The notes below the pieces were generated by a model that saw only the letters and a program-made list of their open reading frames with translations, was not told the origin of the DNA and made no database searches. Shown piece by piece: positions 17,062 to 25,706 of a stretch of DNA of 40,379 nucleotides. The position numbers were made by a program, and so were the translations under genes. Numbering within the stretch: position 1 is the stretch's first letter; every line of letters starts with the position of its first letter. Source of the DNA: Methanobrevibacter sp. (GTDB lineage: Archaea; Methanobacteriota; Methanobacteria; Methanobacteriales; Methanobacteriaceae); the NCBI GenBank assembly GCA_016838945.1, contig JADLKP010000003.1:1-40379 (forward strand), written 5' to 3'.

Positions 17062-18096
17062 CTATTTTTCAATTCTTTCATAAGGGAAATATTCAAAATT
17101 ATGTTTTTTTACCTCTTCAATGACCTTCTCACGTTCCTCAGGATATTCCCTCAAATATCTCTGCATGAATCCTGATTGGCCTCTCATCAGGATTCTTAAA
17201 AACTTTTTATATTCCTTATCACTCTTTTTGACATTTAAATAACTTTCATTAATATCATCCATGACTTTTAAACGATCCAATACATTGAATTGGAAAGAAT
17301 ATTCCTGTCTTGAAATTGAACCTGACCTTCTAATCCTATAGTAAATGGCCTCTTCTGATTTGTCTACAAAATAAAACTCAAAATGATGCTTAGGATATAG
17401 CCTGGCATAATAAGAAACATCCACACCATTATTGATATTTGGATTGAAGTCCGTTGCCTTAACAGCCATTGTAGGAAGAATTTTGGCAGTGGTTATAATG
17501 CAAAGATCCGCCATGATGGATGGAGCACCTTCAACCACTCCAGAATCATTCATGTCAAAAGGAACAAGAAAAGACTCAATCTCTTCACCGGTTTCCTCAT
17601 CAATATCTATAAAATTAGACATTACAACCCTATTTGGCCCTATATGATTATAAAGAACCTCCAAATATTTTTCACTGATGAAGTCATCATCATCGAGAAA
17701 ACCAATATATTCCCTTTTAGCTATTCTTTTTCCAATATTTCTTGCATTGCACACTCCAGCCTCATTGGTATAAGTTAATGTAATGTTCATGTCTTGATTG
17801 TTTTTGGTGAAATCTGTTAATATGTCCATTGTGGAATCCATTACACCATTTACAACAAATATTACTTCAAACAGGTCTTTTGATAGAGTTTGCTTTTCTA
17901 AAGAATTCAAAATAGGAAGAATATGATTTTCTCCTTTATAACTAGGAATGACTACACTGATTCCCTTTTCCAATTCAGGAGACAATTCATTAATCTCATC
18001 CTTTAATTTCTTATTTTCCTTCTTTAATTGGCTTGTCTTATCTTTGTAATAATTATATTGATTACTTTTAGATAAAATTGAATTCTTTAATGACAT
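17062..18096 (-). CDS. Family 2 glycosyltransferase with N-terminal coiled coil
   Basis: A 344-residue protein. Residues about 20-45 form a short charged coiled coil, followed by a GT-A domain with GISVVIPSYKGEN (45-57), NEAGVCNARNIG (111-122) and a DDDD cluster in FLDDDDF (135-138) for metal and nucleotide binding. The usual DDGS after the second strand is replaced by NGVMDST (83-89), a divergence seen in some GT2 branches. Unlike its neighbours the coiled coil is at the front and there is no SWK motif. The ATG follows CAGGTGAAAA, an excellent ribosome binding site, only 15 bp after the preceding gene, so translation is probably coupled. Confidence 0.86.
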   Translation of the reverse strand: MSLKNSILSKSNQYNYYKDKTSQLKKENKKLKDEINELSPELEKGISVVIPSYKGENHILPILNSLEKQTLSKDLFEVIFVVNGVMDSTMDILTDFTKNNQDMNITLTYTNEAGVCNARNIGKRIAKREYIGFLDDDDFISEKYLEVLYNHIGPNRVVMSNFIDIDEETGEEIESFLVPFDMNDSGVVEGAPSIMADLCIITTAKILPTMAVKATDFNPNINNGVDVSYYARLYPKHHFEFYFVDKSEEAIYYRIRRSGSISRQEYSFQFNVLDRLKVMDDINESYLNVKKSDKEYKKFLRILMRGQSGFMQRYLREYPEEREKVIEEVKKHNFEYFPYERIEK

Positions 18097-18111
18097 TTTT
18101 CACCTGAACTA

Positions 18112-19236
18112 TTATTTTAATTTCCTAAGAGGCTTAGTAATTTTCCAAGACTTAGAGTTTAAGATTTCTTTATTCTTATCTTTAGCCTTATCCAAGTCCT
18201 TTTTAAGCTTCTTGTTTTCATTGCTTAAATCCTTGTTTTTCTTGGATAAGCTATTTACCTTTTTCTCCAATTCATAAATTTCCATTTTATAATTATAAGC
18301 TTCAAGAGAATCTGAATTTAAAATGGTTTCGGCCTTGAACCTGACATTTTTAGCAAGCAAATCATTATTTAAGTCTATGCCAGTTAATCTTTCCTTGGCT
18401 AAATCAAAGTATTCTTCAGGCCTGTCACGTATTTCATAAGTGACCCTGTTTATTACAAAATAATCAAATTCCTTTTTAAATTCCTCAAACAAACCCTCTT
18501 CCTTTAAAAAGTCCTCTATAATATCGATTATATAAAAAATGTCTTTATACCTTTTCAAACGCTTGTTTGAAATGGAATTTGGATTGTCTGTTCTATAATG
18601 GTATAGATATTCTGGAACAAATGATATTTTAGAGGCCTTAAGGATTGTCTTAACATGAAATGGAACATCATTATGATTTAAATTTTCAGGAAATGAAAAA
18701 TAATCCTTGCTATCTAAAAATTCTCTCCTGTATAATTTGTACCAAGGTGCAAATGGACCTTTAAAAGCGATTTTCTTATAATCATAGACATTAAACGTAA
18801 AATTGTTATAATCCTCATTGGGGAACTGTTTTTCCATATCAAGGTCTATATATTCAAAGAATTTATCATCCCTATACTGCTCGTATCTAAAAAGAACAAT
18901 GTCTGAATCGTTGCCTATTGCATTGGAGAAAGCTTTTTCCAATCCATCTTCAACTAAATAGTCATCTGCATCAAAAAAGTAAATATAATCCCCTGAAGCC
19001 ATATCCATAGCTTTGTTTCTTGCAATGCTTGATCCTTGATTTTCCTGACTATAAACGCAAAGGCGGGAATCTGAAGACTCCATTTCTCTTAAAATATTTA
19101 AGGTATTGTCACTGGAACCATCATCAATGGCAATAACTTCAATATCCTTAAAACTTTGATTTAAAATGCTCATAACTGATTCTTCAATATATTCTTCACA
19201 ATTGTACACAGGTATGATAACTGATATTTTAGTCAT
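18112..19236 (-). CDS. Family 2 glycosyltransferase with C-terminal coiled coil/SWK motif
   Basis: A 374-residue protein and the first gene of the leftward group. It has an N-terminal GT-A domain with ISVIIPVYNCEEYI (4-17), AIDDGSSDNT (Asp38, Asp39) and the metal-binding FFDADDY. The middle region includes NHNDVPFHVK, the usual acceptor-side segment of capsule-type GT2 enzymes. A long coiled coil (about 308-358) ends in SWKITKPLRK, the motif shared with two downstream genes. No membrane helix is seen. The upstream gap has a perfect 9-bp dyad over a TATA-like box. It probably acts at the inner membrane face on a surface polymer; sugar specificity cannot be read from sequence. Confidence 0.88.
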   Translation of the reverse strand: MTKISVIIPVYNCEEYIEESVMSILNQSFKDIEVIAIDDGSSDNTLNILREMESSDSRLCVYSQENQGSSIARNKAMDMASGDYIYFFDADDYLVEDGLEKAFSNAIGNDSDIVLFRYEQYRDDKFFEYIDLDMEKQFPNEDYNNFTFNVYDYKKIAFKGPFAPWYKLYRREFLDSKDYFSFPENLNHNDVPFHVKTILKASKISFVPEYLYHYRTDNPNSISNKRLKRYKDIFYIIDIIEDFLKEEGLFEEFKKEFDYFVINRVTYEIRDRPEEYFDLAKERLTGIDLNNDLLAKNVRFKAETILNSDSLEAYNYKMEIYELEKKVNSLSKKNKDLSNENKKLKKDLDKAKDKNKEILNSKSWKITKPLRKLK

Positions 19237-19573
19237 ATAAATCCCAAATAGTTCTTAAATTGAATGATTAACATATAAATTAAAAATCTATACTATTTAT
19301 AGATTTAATTAGATTATTATTTAAATATTGTTGAATTTCAATAAGATTTAAAAATCAATCCTTTTTTAAAAGAAATGGAATTAAAGAAAAACGTCCTTTT
19401 TTATTAAATATTATATAATAGTATCAATAAATATTAAAACATATTGTAAACTTTTGTAAATGAACTTTTGTAAAAAAAGTTTAAGCAAAAAGAACATATT
19501 AAAATTTTAAATTTTATAAAAAATCTCATAATTAAAAAGGCTAAAAATAATTAAAGGGGATTGGGAGGATTAA
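19237..19573. promoter_or_regulatory. Divergent promoter region between the glycosyltransferase group and purE
   Basis: No gene lies in this 337-bp gap. It holds the dyad listed next, TATA-like boxes for purE at about 19411-19419 and 19512-19520 (the second at a better distance from the start), and a 12-bp direct repeat AACTTTTGTAAA at 19449 and 19463. The last could be a purine-related operator, but that is a guess. Confidence 0.4.
19284..19306 (-). promoter_or_regulatory. Perfect 9-bp inverted repeat overlapping a TATA box
   Basis: Arms AAATCTATA and TATAGATTT are separated by five bases. Read leftward the element includes CTATAAATAG, a plausible TATA box about 50-60 bp from the start of the first glycosyltransferase gene. 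A protein bound here would block transcription of that gene group. Confidence 0.4.
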
Positions 19574-20578
19574 ATGATTCCAAAAGTAATGATAATTCTT
19601 GGAAGCGGATCTGATAAGGACATAGCAATGAAAGCTATTAAAATATTGGAAAAGCTCCAAATTTCATATAGTATAAAAGTTGCATCAGCACATAGAACCC
19701 ATGACAAAGTTAAAAAATTGGTTATAGATGCAACAAAAGAAGGTGTAGAAGTATTCATAGGAATTGCAGGATTGGCAGCTCACCTACCTGGTGCAATAGC
19801 TGCATACACCCACAGACCAGTTATTGGGGTTCCTGTTGATGGTGCAGTTGGTGGTCTTGATGCATTATATGCATGTGTGCAAATGCCCTTCCCTACAGCT
19901 GTAACTACCGTTGGAATCAATAGAGGAGATAATGCTGCAATACTTGCAGGGCAAATCATCGCAAGTTATGACGAAGCTGTTGCAGAAAGAATATCAGACC
20001 TTCGTGTTGAATATCAGAAAAAAGTTGAAAAAGGGGAAAAGGAAATTATAGAAAGCATTGAAGGTGAATTTTTCCAAAAAGACTTTTTAGCTGAAGAAAA
20101 TTATGAAAAAATCGAATTTGAGGAATTGGATGATACACCTGATGTAATGATACTTGCAGGAAGCTATTCAGATATGGAAATAGCTAAAAATGTGGCCATA
20201 TTACTTGAAAGAATGCAGATAGACTACAAACTTGATTATATTTCTCCAATAAGACATGCTAAGGACTTTGAATCTTACATGAGCAAAAGAAACAATGCAA
20301 AGTTATTCATAGCTATCAGTGGATTATCTGCTCTTGTAGCAGGATCTGTTGTTGCCCTTACCGAAAAGCCTGTAATAGGAGTTCCATGCTCTAAGAAATT
20401 AGAGGGCCAAGATGCTCTACTTACAATGGCAAACATGCCTCCAGGAGTACCTGTAGGAACAGTTGGAATCGATAATGGAAGAAATGCAGCAATTGTTGCA
20501 GGTGAAATCCTTGGAATATCCAATAAAAACATTGAAGGAAACCTAAAATGGATTAAATACAAAAATGCGGATTTATAA
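19574..20578 (+). CDS. purE: Two-domain PurE (N5-CAIR mutase / AIR carboxylase), second domain degenerate
   Basis: PurE forms CAIR in purine synthesis. This 334-residue protein has two PurE domains in tandem. Domain 1 (about 4-135) is complete: GSGSDKD (10-16), SAHRTH with catalytic His40, AAHLPG with His70, and the C-terminal QMPFPTAVTTVGI (103-115). An acidic linker (136-188) leads to domain 2 (about 189-315), which keeps GSYSDME and NMPPGVPVGTVGI. There SAHR has become SPIR (224-227), so the catalytic His is Ile226, and AAHLPG has become SALVAG. Domain 2 is probably structural. Tandem PurE is, as far as I recall, typical of Methanobacteriales. The ATG follows GGGAGGATTAA. Confidence 0.94.
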   Translation: MIPKVMIILGSGSDKDIAMKAIKILEKLQISYSIKVASAHRTHDKVKKLVIDATKEGVEVFIGIAGLAAHLPGAIAAYTHRPVIGVPVDGAVGGLDALYACVQMPFPTAVTTVGINRGDNAAILAGQIIASYDEAVAERISDLRVEYQKKVEKGEKEIIESIEGEFFQKDFLAEENYEKIEFEELDDTPDVMILAGSYSDMEIAKNVAILLERMQIDYKLDYISPIRHAKDFESYMSKRNNAKLFIAISGLSALVAGSVVALTEKPVIGVPCSKKLEGQDALLTMANMPPGVPVGTVGIDNGRNAAIVAGEILGISNKNIEGNLKWIKYKNADL

Positions 20579-20632
20579 CAATTATAAAAATCTCCTATAA
20601 GAATAATGACAAATAAAATGATGAGTGGTTTT

Positions 20633-21898
20633 ATGACTAAAGATATTATTAATGTGATTCAAATTGATAAAGAGGTAGATGCAGAATATGAAGCTGCAAA
20701 AATACTTCGTGAATACCCAAAGGAAACTGTAATGTTAAATAATGTGAAAGGATACGATATTCCTGTAGTGTCTGGAATATGCAATACCAGAGAGAAAATA
20801 GCTCAATCCCTCGGTTGTCAGGTTGATGAGATACTTTATAAAATTATTGATGGAATGAACAATCCTACCCCAGTCACAAAATTCATTGACTTGAAGGATG
20901 AATACAATAGCAAAAGAGTGGATTTAGGTAAAATCCCTATTCTAACTCATTATAAACGTGATGGGGGAGCATATATAACTGCAGGAGTTGTATTCGCTAA
21001 AGATCCTGAAACAGGTATTCAAAACGCTTCAATTCATAGAATGCTGGTTCTTGAAAAGAACAAATTGGCTATTCGTATCGTGCCAAGAAACCTTTATACC
21101 TATTTCCAAAAGGCAAAGGATATGGGCAAAGACTTGGACATTTCAATAGCTATTGGTATGGAACCTTCCATTCTTCTTGCTTGTACAACTTCAATACCAA
21201 TAGATGCTGATGAGATGGAAGTTGCAAACAGATTCAAAGATGGAAACCTTGAACTTGTAAGCTGTAAAAATGGTATTAAAGTTCCAGAGGCCGACATAAT
21301 CTTCGAAGGAAAAATCCTAATAGATGAAACCGCTCCTGAAGGTCCATTTGTAGACTTGACCGACACTTATGATTATGTGAGAGAGGAACCTGTAATAAAA
21401 TTAAGCAAGATGTACATTAAAAAGGAAAATCCAATGTACCATGCAATCTTGCCTGCAGGATTCGAGCATAAATTGCTTCAAGGTATGCCACAGGAACCAA
21501 GAATATTCTCTGCAGTGAAAAATACCGTTCCTACCGTACAGAATGTAGTGCTAACAGAAGGAGGCTGCTGTTGGTTACATGCAGCTGTTTCAGTTAAAAA
21601 GCAGACTGAAGGAGATGGAAAAAACATAATTATGGCTGCACTTGCTGCACATCCATCATTAAAGCATGTGGTGGTTGTAGATGAAGATGTGAACATTTTC
21701 GACCCACAGGATATTGAATATGCAATAGCCACAAGAGTTAAAGGTGATGATGATATAATTATCGTGCCTAAAGCAAGAGGTTCCTCTTTAGATCCAAAAG
21801 CTTCTGAAATTGATGGAACAACCACTAAAGTTGGTGTGGATGCTACCAAATCAATTTTAGAGCCTGAAAAATTCGAAAGAGTTAGTTTTAGTGAATAA
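20633..21898 (+). CDS. UbiD-family prenyl-FMN decarboxylase, probably anhydromevalonate phosphate decarboxylase
   Basis: A 421-residue UbiD-family protein that would use prenylated FMN made by a UbiX elsewhere. Family segments visible include PTPVTKFIDLKDEYN, the prenyl-FMN region GAYITAGVVFAKDPETGIQN, SIHRM, SIAIGMEPS, APEGPFVDLTDTYD and the C-terminal VGVDATK. Archaea with the modified mevalonate pathway use a UbiD homologue of this size to decarboxylate trans-anhydromevalonate 5-phosphate on the way to isoprenoids, and methanogens lack ubiquinone, so that role is preferred. The start was chosen at the ATG after GAGTGGTTTT, matching nearby genes; an in-frame ATG at 20606 has no ribosome binding site. 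It lies 54 bp after purE and is probably co-transcribed. Confidence 0.85.
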   Translation: MTKDIINVIQIDKEVDAEYEAAKILREYPKETVMLNNVKGYDIPVVSGICNTREKIAQSLGCQVDEILYKIIDGMNNPTPVTKFIDLKDEYNSKRVDLGKIPILTHYKRDGGAYITAGVVFAKDPETGIQNASIHRMLVLEKNKLAIRIVPRNLYTYFQKAKDMGKDLDISIAIGMEPSILLACTTSIPIDADEMEVANRFKDGNLELVSCKNGIKVPEADIIFEGKILIDETAPEGPFVDLTDTYDYVREEPVIKLSKMYIKKENPMYHAILPAGFEHKLLQGMPQEPRIFSAVKNTVPTVQNVVLTEGGCCWLHAAVSVKKQTEGDGKNIIMAALAAHPSLKHVVVVDEDVNIFDPQDIEYAIATRVKGDDDIIIVPKARGSSLDPKASEIDGTTTKVGVDATKSILEPEKFERVSFSE

Positions 21899-21939
21899 AT
21901 AATGTTTAAATTAATTGTTAAATTGTTAGTTTTAGTGAA
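21881..21939. repeat. Partial duplication of the ubiD 3' end
   Basis: GTTAGTTTTAGTGAA, the last codons of the UbiD gene, recurs 44 bp downstream at 21925. The rest of the unit is more diverged. It may be an old tandem duplication like those elsewhere in the window. Confidence 0.45.
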
Positions 21940-21995
21940 AATTATATTTCTAATTAATGTATATGTGAACCTTGTGATATTTATTAGGTGAAATA

Positions 21996-22964
21996 ATGGA
22001 AAAAGTAGGTGTTATAGGAGCTGGAAGTTTAGGAACTGCCCTAGCTCAAACAATTTCTGAAAATGTTGAAGAGGTTTATTTGCATCTAAGGAGAGAGGAG
22101 ATAAAAGATGCGATAAATGAAACCGGATACAACAGCGAGTACTATCCCAATACAAAATTGAAGGACAATATAATTGCAACTACTGACTTGAATGATTTGA
22201 AAGATTGCACTATCATATTTTTAGCAATACCATCATCTGCCTTTAGAACATGCCTAGAAAGTCTAAAAGGATTGGTTAAAGATGATGTGATCCTTGTTAC
22301 AACTGCAAAGGGAATAGAATATCCTTCATTGAAAAGCATGGGTAAAATCATAGAGGAATACTTTGATGATAACTATGTAGCATTGTCTGGACCTAATTTT
22401 GCATCTGAAATAGTATTGAACCTTGCAACAGTTTCAAACATTGCATCAAAAAGCAGTGAAAATTCTAAAAGAGTTAAATCCGTATTGGCAACTCCACAGT
22501 TTAAGGTAAAAATCATCGATGATGTCATCGGCCTTGAAATTTGCGGTGTCGTTAAAAACATCAATGCAATAGCTAATGGTATCTGTGAAGGAATGAATAT
22601 CAATGAAAATGCAAGATTTGCTGTTTTGACAAAAGGCTTTGACGAGACAAAAAATATCCTAGGAAAAATTGGAGGCCAGGAATCCACTGCCGGAGAGTAT
22701 TGTGGATTTGGAGATCTGGTAATGACTTCAACATCTCTGGAAAGTAGAAATCATACACTTGGTATGCTATACGGTCAAAGACTTATAGTTGATGAAAAGG
22801 CAAGTGGAATAGTCTTTGAAGGTAAAAATTCAATTATGGCAATAAAGGACATTTGCGACAAAAACAATATTGAAAGCGTTACAGTCAATTTCGTTTATGA
22901 TGTTATCGTTAGGCAGATAAAACCAACAATAGCTTTTAACAGCTTATGGGAAAAAATAGAATAA
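21996..22964 (+). CDS. gpsA: NAD(P)-dependent sn-glycerol-3-phosphate dehydrogenase
   Basis: GpsA interconverts dihydroxyacetone phosphate and sn-glycerol-3-phosphate. The 322-residue protein has the Rossmann GAGSLGTALA (8-17), TTAKGIE with Lys105, the family motif SGPNFASEI (131-139), and the catalytic-lysine segment CGVVKNINAIANG (Lys187), plus the RNHTLGMLYG-type C-domain. Archaeal phospholipids are built on the opposite enantiomer, sn-glycerol-1-phosphate, made by an unrelated enzyme, so lipid synthesis does not explain this gene. It sits 28 bp upstream of a GT2-TagF fusion, suggesting it feeds CDP-glycerol synthesis for a polyol-phosphate polymer. The ATG follows AGGTGAAATA. Origin by transfer from bacteria is likely but untested. 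Confidence 0.92.
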   Translation: MEKVGVIGAGSLGTALAQTISENVEEVYLHLRREEIKDAINETGYNSEYYPNTKLKDNIIATTDLNDLKDCTIIFLAIPSSAFRTCLESLKGLVKDDVILVTTAKGIEYPSLKSMGKIIEEYFDDNYVALSGPNFASEIVLNLATVSNIASKSSENSKRVKSVLATPQFKVKIIDDVIGLEICGVVKNINAIANGICEGMNINENARFAVLTKGFDETKNILGKIGGQESTAGEYCGFGDLVMTSTSLESRNHTLGMLYGQRLIVDEKASGIVFEGKNSIMAIKDICDKNNIESVTVNFVYDVIVRQIKPTIAFNSLWEKIE

Positions 22965-22992
22965 AGTTAGAGTTAAAGAAAGGAGAAATTAT

Positions 22993-25617
22993 ATGGTTAA
23001 ATTTTCAATAGTCATTCCTGTTTATAATTCTGGAAAATATCTTAAGGAATGTTTAGACAGCATCATAAACCAAACATTTAAGGATATTGAAATAATCTGT
23101 ATAGATGATGGCTCTACAGACAATTCCCTAAGCATATTAAAGGCATATGAAGAAAAGGACAATCGCATCAAAGTTTATTCTCTAGAAAACAAGGGAGTGG
23201 GTGCAGCAAGAAACTATGGTATGGAACTTGCTAAAGGAGAATACATCAACTTTCTCGACAGTGACGATAAATTATCATCCAATGCTTTAAAGGCTGTGAA
23301 CAAATTCTTTGAAAACAATGAAGACATTGATGTTATTGCCATACCTATACTCTTTTTCAGTGAATACAATCATGAACTAAACTATAAATTCAATTTGGAA
23401 GAGGATTCAAGAGCAATAGACTTGAATAAAAACTATGAAGCTATTCAGGCATCTGTAAGTTCTTCCTTTATTAAAGCTGATTCCATAGGAGATTTAAGAT
23501 TCAATGAAGAATTATCCTACAATGAAGATTTGATATTCATCAATAAGCTTCTGCTTGAAACCAAGAAAATAGGCTTGGTTAAAGATGCAGCATACTTCTT
23601 TAGAAGAGGCAATGAAAACTCATTGACAAACACTGCAAAGGGCAGAAAGAAATTTTTTGTCTACAGATTAAAATGTTTAAGGGAACTTATCGATTATGCA
23701 TTAGAAAAAGATGGTGCTGTTCCTAAATTCATACAAGGCATAATTACATACAGTCTAAAGTCATTTGAATCCATAGCTGATTTACCTGAAATTTTATCAA
23801 AGGAAGAAATTGATGAATTTTGGGAAATCCTATACGATGTTTTGGATTACATTGATGAAGACATTCTTACACACCCCCAAATAATCGGTCCAAAAATAGA
23901 TTATTTCGGTGATTTCCTGGTTTACTTAAAAAATAGAAGGGATTTCCGTATTGAAAAAGATGAAGAAAACTTCACTTGCTTGAAAACAGGTAATTATACA
24001 ATCAATAGACTTGAAAAACATAGAATATTCTTTGACATTATAGAACTTAAAGATGGATTTTTAAACCTATGTGGAAATTATGTCAGCTCTTGCAAAAAGG
24101 ATGTTTTAAGTATAGAAGCAATTAAAGTTCATAAAGGTAAAAAAGAAAGGTTTATTGGAAAATATGTTGAATATCCTAAAACCCCTCGTGAAACAAGAAG
24201 ATTGCTAGGTATTGACTGGAGATTTGACTATGGTTTTGAATTCAAGATACCTATTGACAAAAAAGGAGAAACAAAAATCAATTTCCATATGATTCTTGAT
24301 GAAGATGGCAATAAGGTGCTTATGAAAAACAATATCACATTCAGGAAATTTGCAGAAATATCAAGATTCAGCCATTACTACATTAGAAATTCACAATTAT
24401 TGGCTGCTGTTAACAACTCTTTCCTTATAATGCCATATAGTGCTAAAAAGGCCTTGCGTTATGAATTGACATCTATAAAATCCATGCTTATCAAAAGACC
24501 TAAATACTGGGTAAGGTCAATTTCCTACAGATTATTGTACTTGCTGTCCAGGCCAATAATGAAAAACAAAAAAATCTATTTATTTATGGATAGAAGAGAC
24601 AACACAGGAGACAATGGAGAGCATTTATTCAGATATGCTGCAGATCAAAATGATGGAATTTCAAAATATTTCGCATTGGAAAAGGATTGCAAAGAATTTA
24701 AAAAGCTTAAAAAGGAATATGGAAAGAAAATTCTTAGTTTTGGTTCAGTTAAACATAAATTTATCTACATGTTTACAGAAAAGGTAATCTCTTCACAGGG
24801 TTATAAAAATCATTTGAATCCCTTTGCAGACCTAAATCTAAAATTGGTTCAGGGCATTTCCTCTCCACCTGTTTATTTCCTGCAGCATGGTGTCGGTAAG
24901 TATGATATGCGAAGTTGGCTTAGAAAGTATGACATTAACTTTTCACTCATATTGACAGTTTCAGACTTGGATCAGGAGGCCTTTGTCAAAACATACAATT
25001 ATGATGAGGAAATCATTCAGGAATTGGGTTTTCCAAGATTTGACAATTTGACAAATGAAAACCTTAAAAAGGAAATAGTAGTCATACCTACTTGGAGAAA
25101 GGGAATCAGAGATGAAGAAGACTTTTTAAGTTCTGAATACTTTATGAGATGGAATAATTTATTGAATGATGAGAGATTGATTGAATCTGCCAATGAAAAG
25201 GGTTATAAAATTGTTTTCAAGCCTCATCCAAATTCAATGAAATTTTTGCATTTGTTCAATACTGACAATGTGGAAGTTGATACATATAGAAGATTCCATG
25301 ATATCTTATGTGAATCTGCCTTAATGATTACTGATTATTCATCTGTCAATTTTGATTTCGCATACCTTAAAAAGCCAATAATCTATTATCAATATGGAAA
25401 TGATTACCACTTTGAAGGAGATTCCTTAATTGATGACGATAAAAGTACTTTTGGTGCCATTGAAAAAGATGAAGATGAATTGATTGATAAAGCCATTGAA
25501 TATATTGATAACGATTGTAAAATGGAAGAGGAATATATTGAAAAGGTTGATGGATTCTTTAAATATACTGATAAAAACAATTGCAAGCGTGTTTATGATT
25601 GGATCTTAAAACACTAA
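22993..25617 (+). CDS. Fusion of family 2 glycosyltransferase and TagF-type CDP-glycerol glycerophosphotransferase
   Basis: An 874-residue two-enzyme fusion. The N-terminal GT-A domain (about 3-230) has FSIVIPVYNSGKYL, CIDDGSTDNS and LDSDDK. A middle beta-domain (about 325-490) matches that of the glycosyltransferase at 13673. The C-terminal part (about 525-874) is a TagF-like polyol-phosphate transferase: QHGVG with His632, VVIPTWRKG, FKPHP with His745, and TDYSSVNFDFAYLKKP from Thr780. In bacteria such domains move glycerol- or ribitol-phosphate from the CDP-polyol onto a membrane-linked acceptor. The two domains could build alternating sugar/polyol-phosphate units at the inner membrane face. 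The ATG follows AAAGGAGAAATT, 28 bp after gpsA. Confidence 0.92.
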   Translation: MVKFSIVIPVYNSGKYLKECLDSIINQTFKDIEIICIDDGSTDNSLSILKAYEEKDNRIKVYSLENKGVGAARNYGMELAKGEYINFLDSDDKLSSNALKAVNKFFENNEDIDVIAIPILFFSEYNHELNYKFNLEEDSRAIDLNKNYEAIQASVSSSFIKADSIGDLRFNEELSYNEDLIFINKLLLETKKIGLVKDAAYFFRRGNENSLTNTAKGRKKFFVYRLKCLRELIDYALEKDGAVPKFIQGIITYSLKSFESIADLPEILSKEEIDEFWEILYDVLDYIDEDILTHPQIIGPKIDYFGDFLVYLKNRRDFRIEKDEENFTCLKTGNYTINRLEKHRIFFDIIELKDGFLNLCGNYVSSCKKDVLSIEAIKVHKGKKERFIGKYVEYPKTPRETRRLLGIDWRFDYGFEFKIPIDKKGETKINFHMILDEDGNKVLMKNNITFRKFAEISRFSHYYIRNSQLLAAVNNSFLIMPYSAKKALRYELTSIKSMLIKRPKYWVRSISYRLLYLLSRPIMKNKKIYLFMDRRDNTGDNGEHLFRYAADQNDGISKYFALEKDCKEFKKLKKEYGKKILSFGSVKHKFIYMFTEKVISSQGYKNHLNPFADLNLKLVQGISSPPVYFLQHGVGKYDMRSWLRKYDINFSLILTVSDLDQEAFVKTYNYDEEIIQELGFPRFDNLTNENLKKEIVVIPTWRKGIRDEEDFLSSEYFMRWNNLLNDERLIESANEKGYKIVFKPHPNSMKFLHLFNTDNVEVDTYRRFHDILCESALMITDYSSVNFDFAYLKKPIIYYQYGNDYHFEGDSLIDDDKSTFGAIEKDEDELIDKAIEYIDNDCKMEEEYIEKVDGFFKYTDKNNCKRVYDWILKH

Positions 25618-25686
25618 ATAATTACTAAAAATAAGTGTATGACTGAATCTTAAAACATTGAAAAAAAAATAATAATTACTAAAAAT
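25603..25686. repeat. Imperfect duplication covering the 3' end of the GT2-TagF gene
   Basis: ATCTTAAAAC followed by AATAATTACTAAAAA occurs at 25603/25617 and again at 25647/25671. The first copy includes the last codons and stop of the gene. Different spacing in the two copies shows later insertion of A residues. Confidence 0.55.
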
Positions 25687-25706
25687 TACTTAAAAAGAGG
25701 AATAAA

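Noticed and set aside
20606..20632. Upstream ATG for the UbiD-family gene
   Set aside because: It is in frame but has no ribosome binding site. The ATG at 20633 follows GAGTGGTTTT, like several nearby starts. The choice is not certain.
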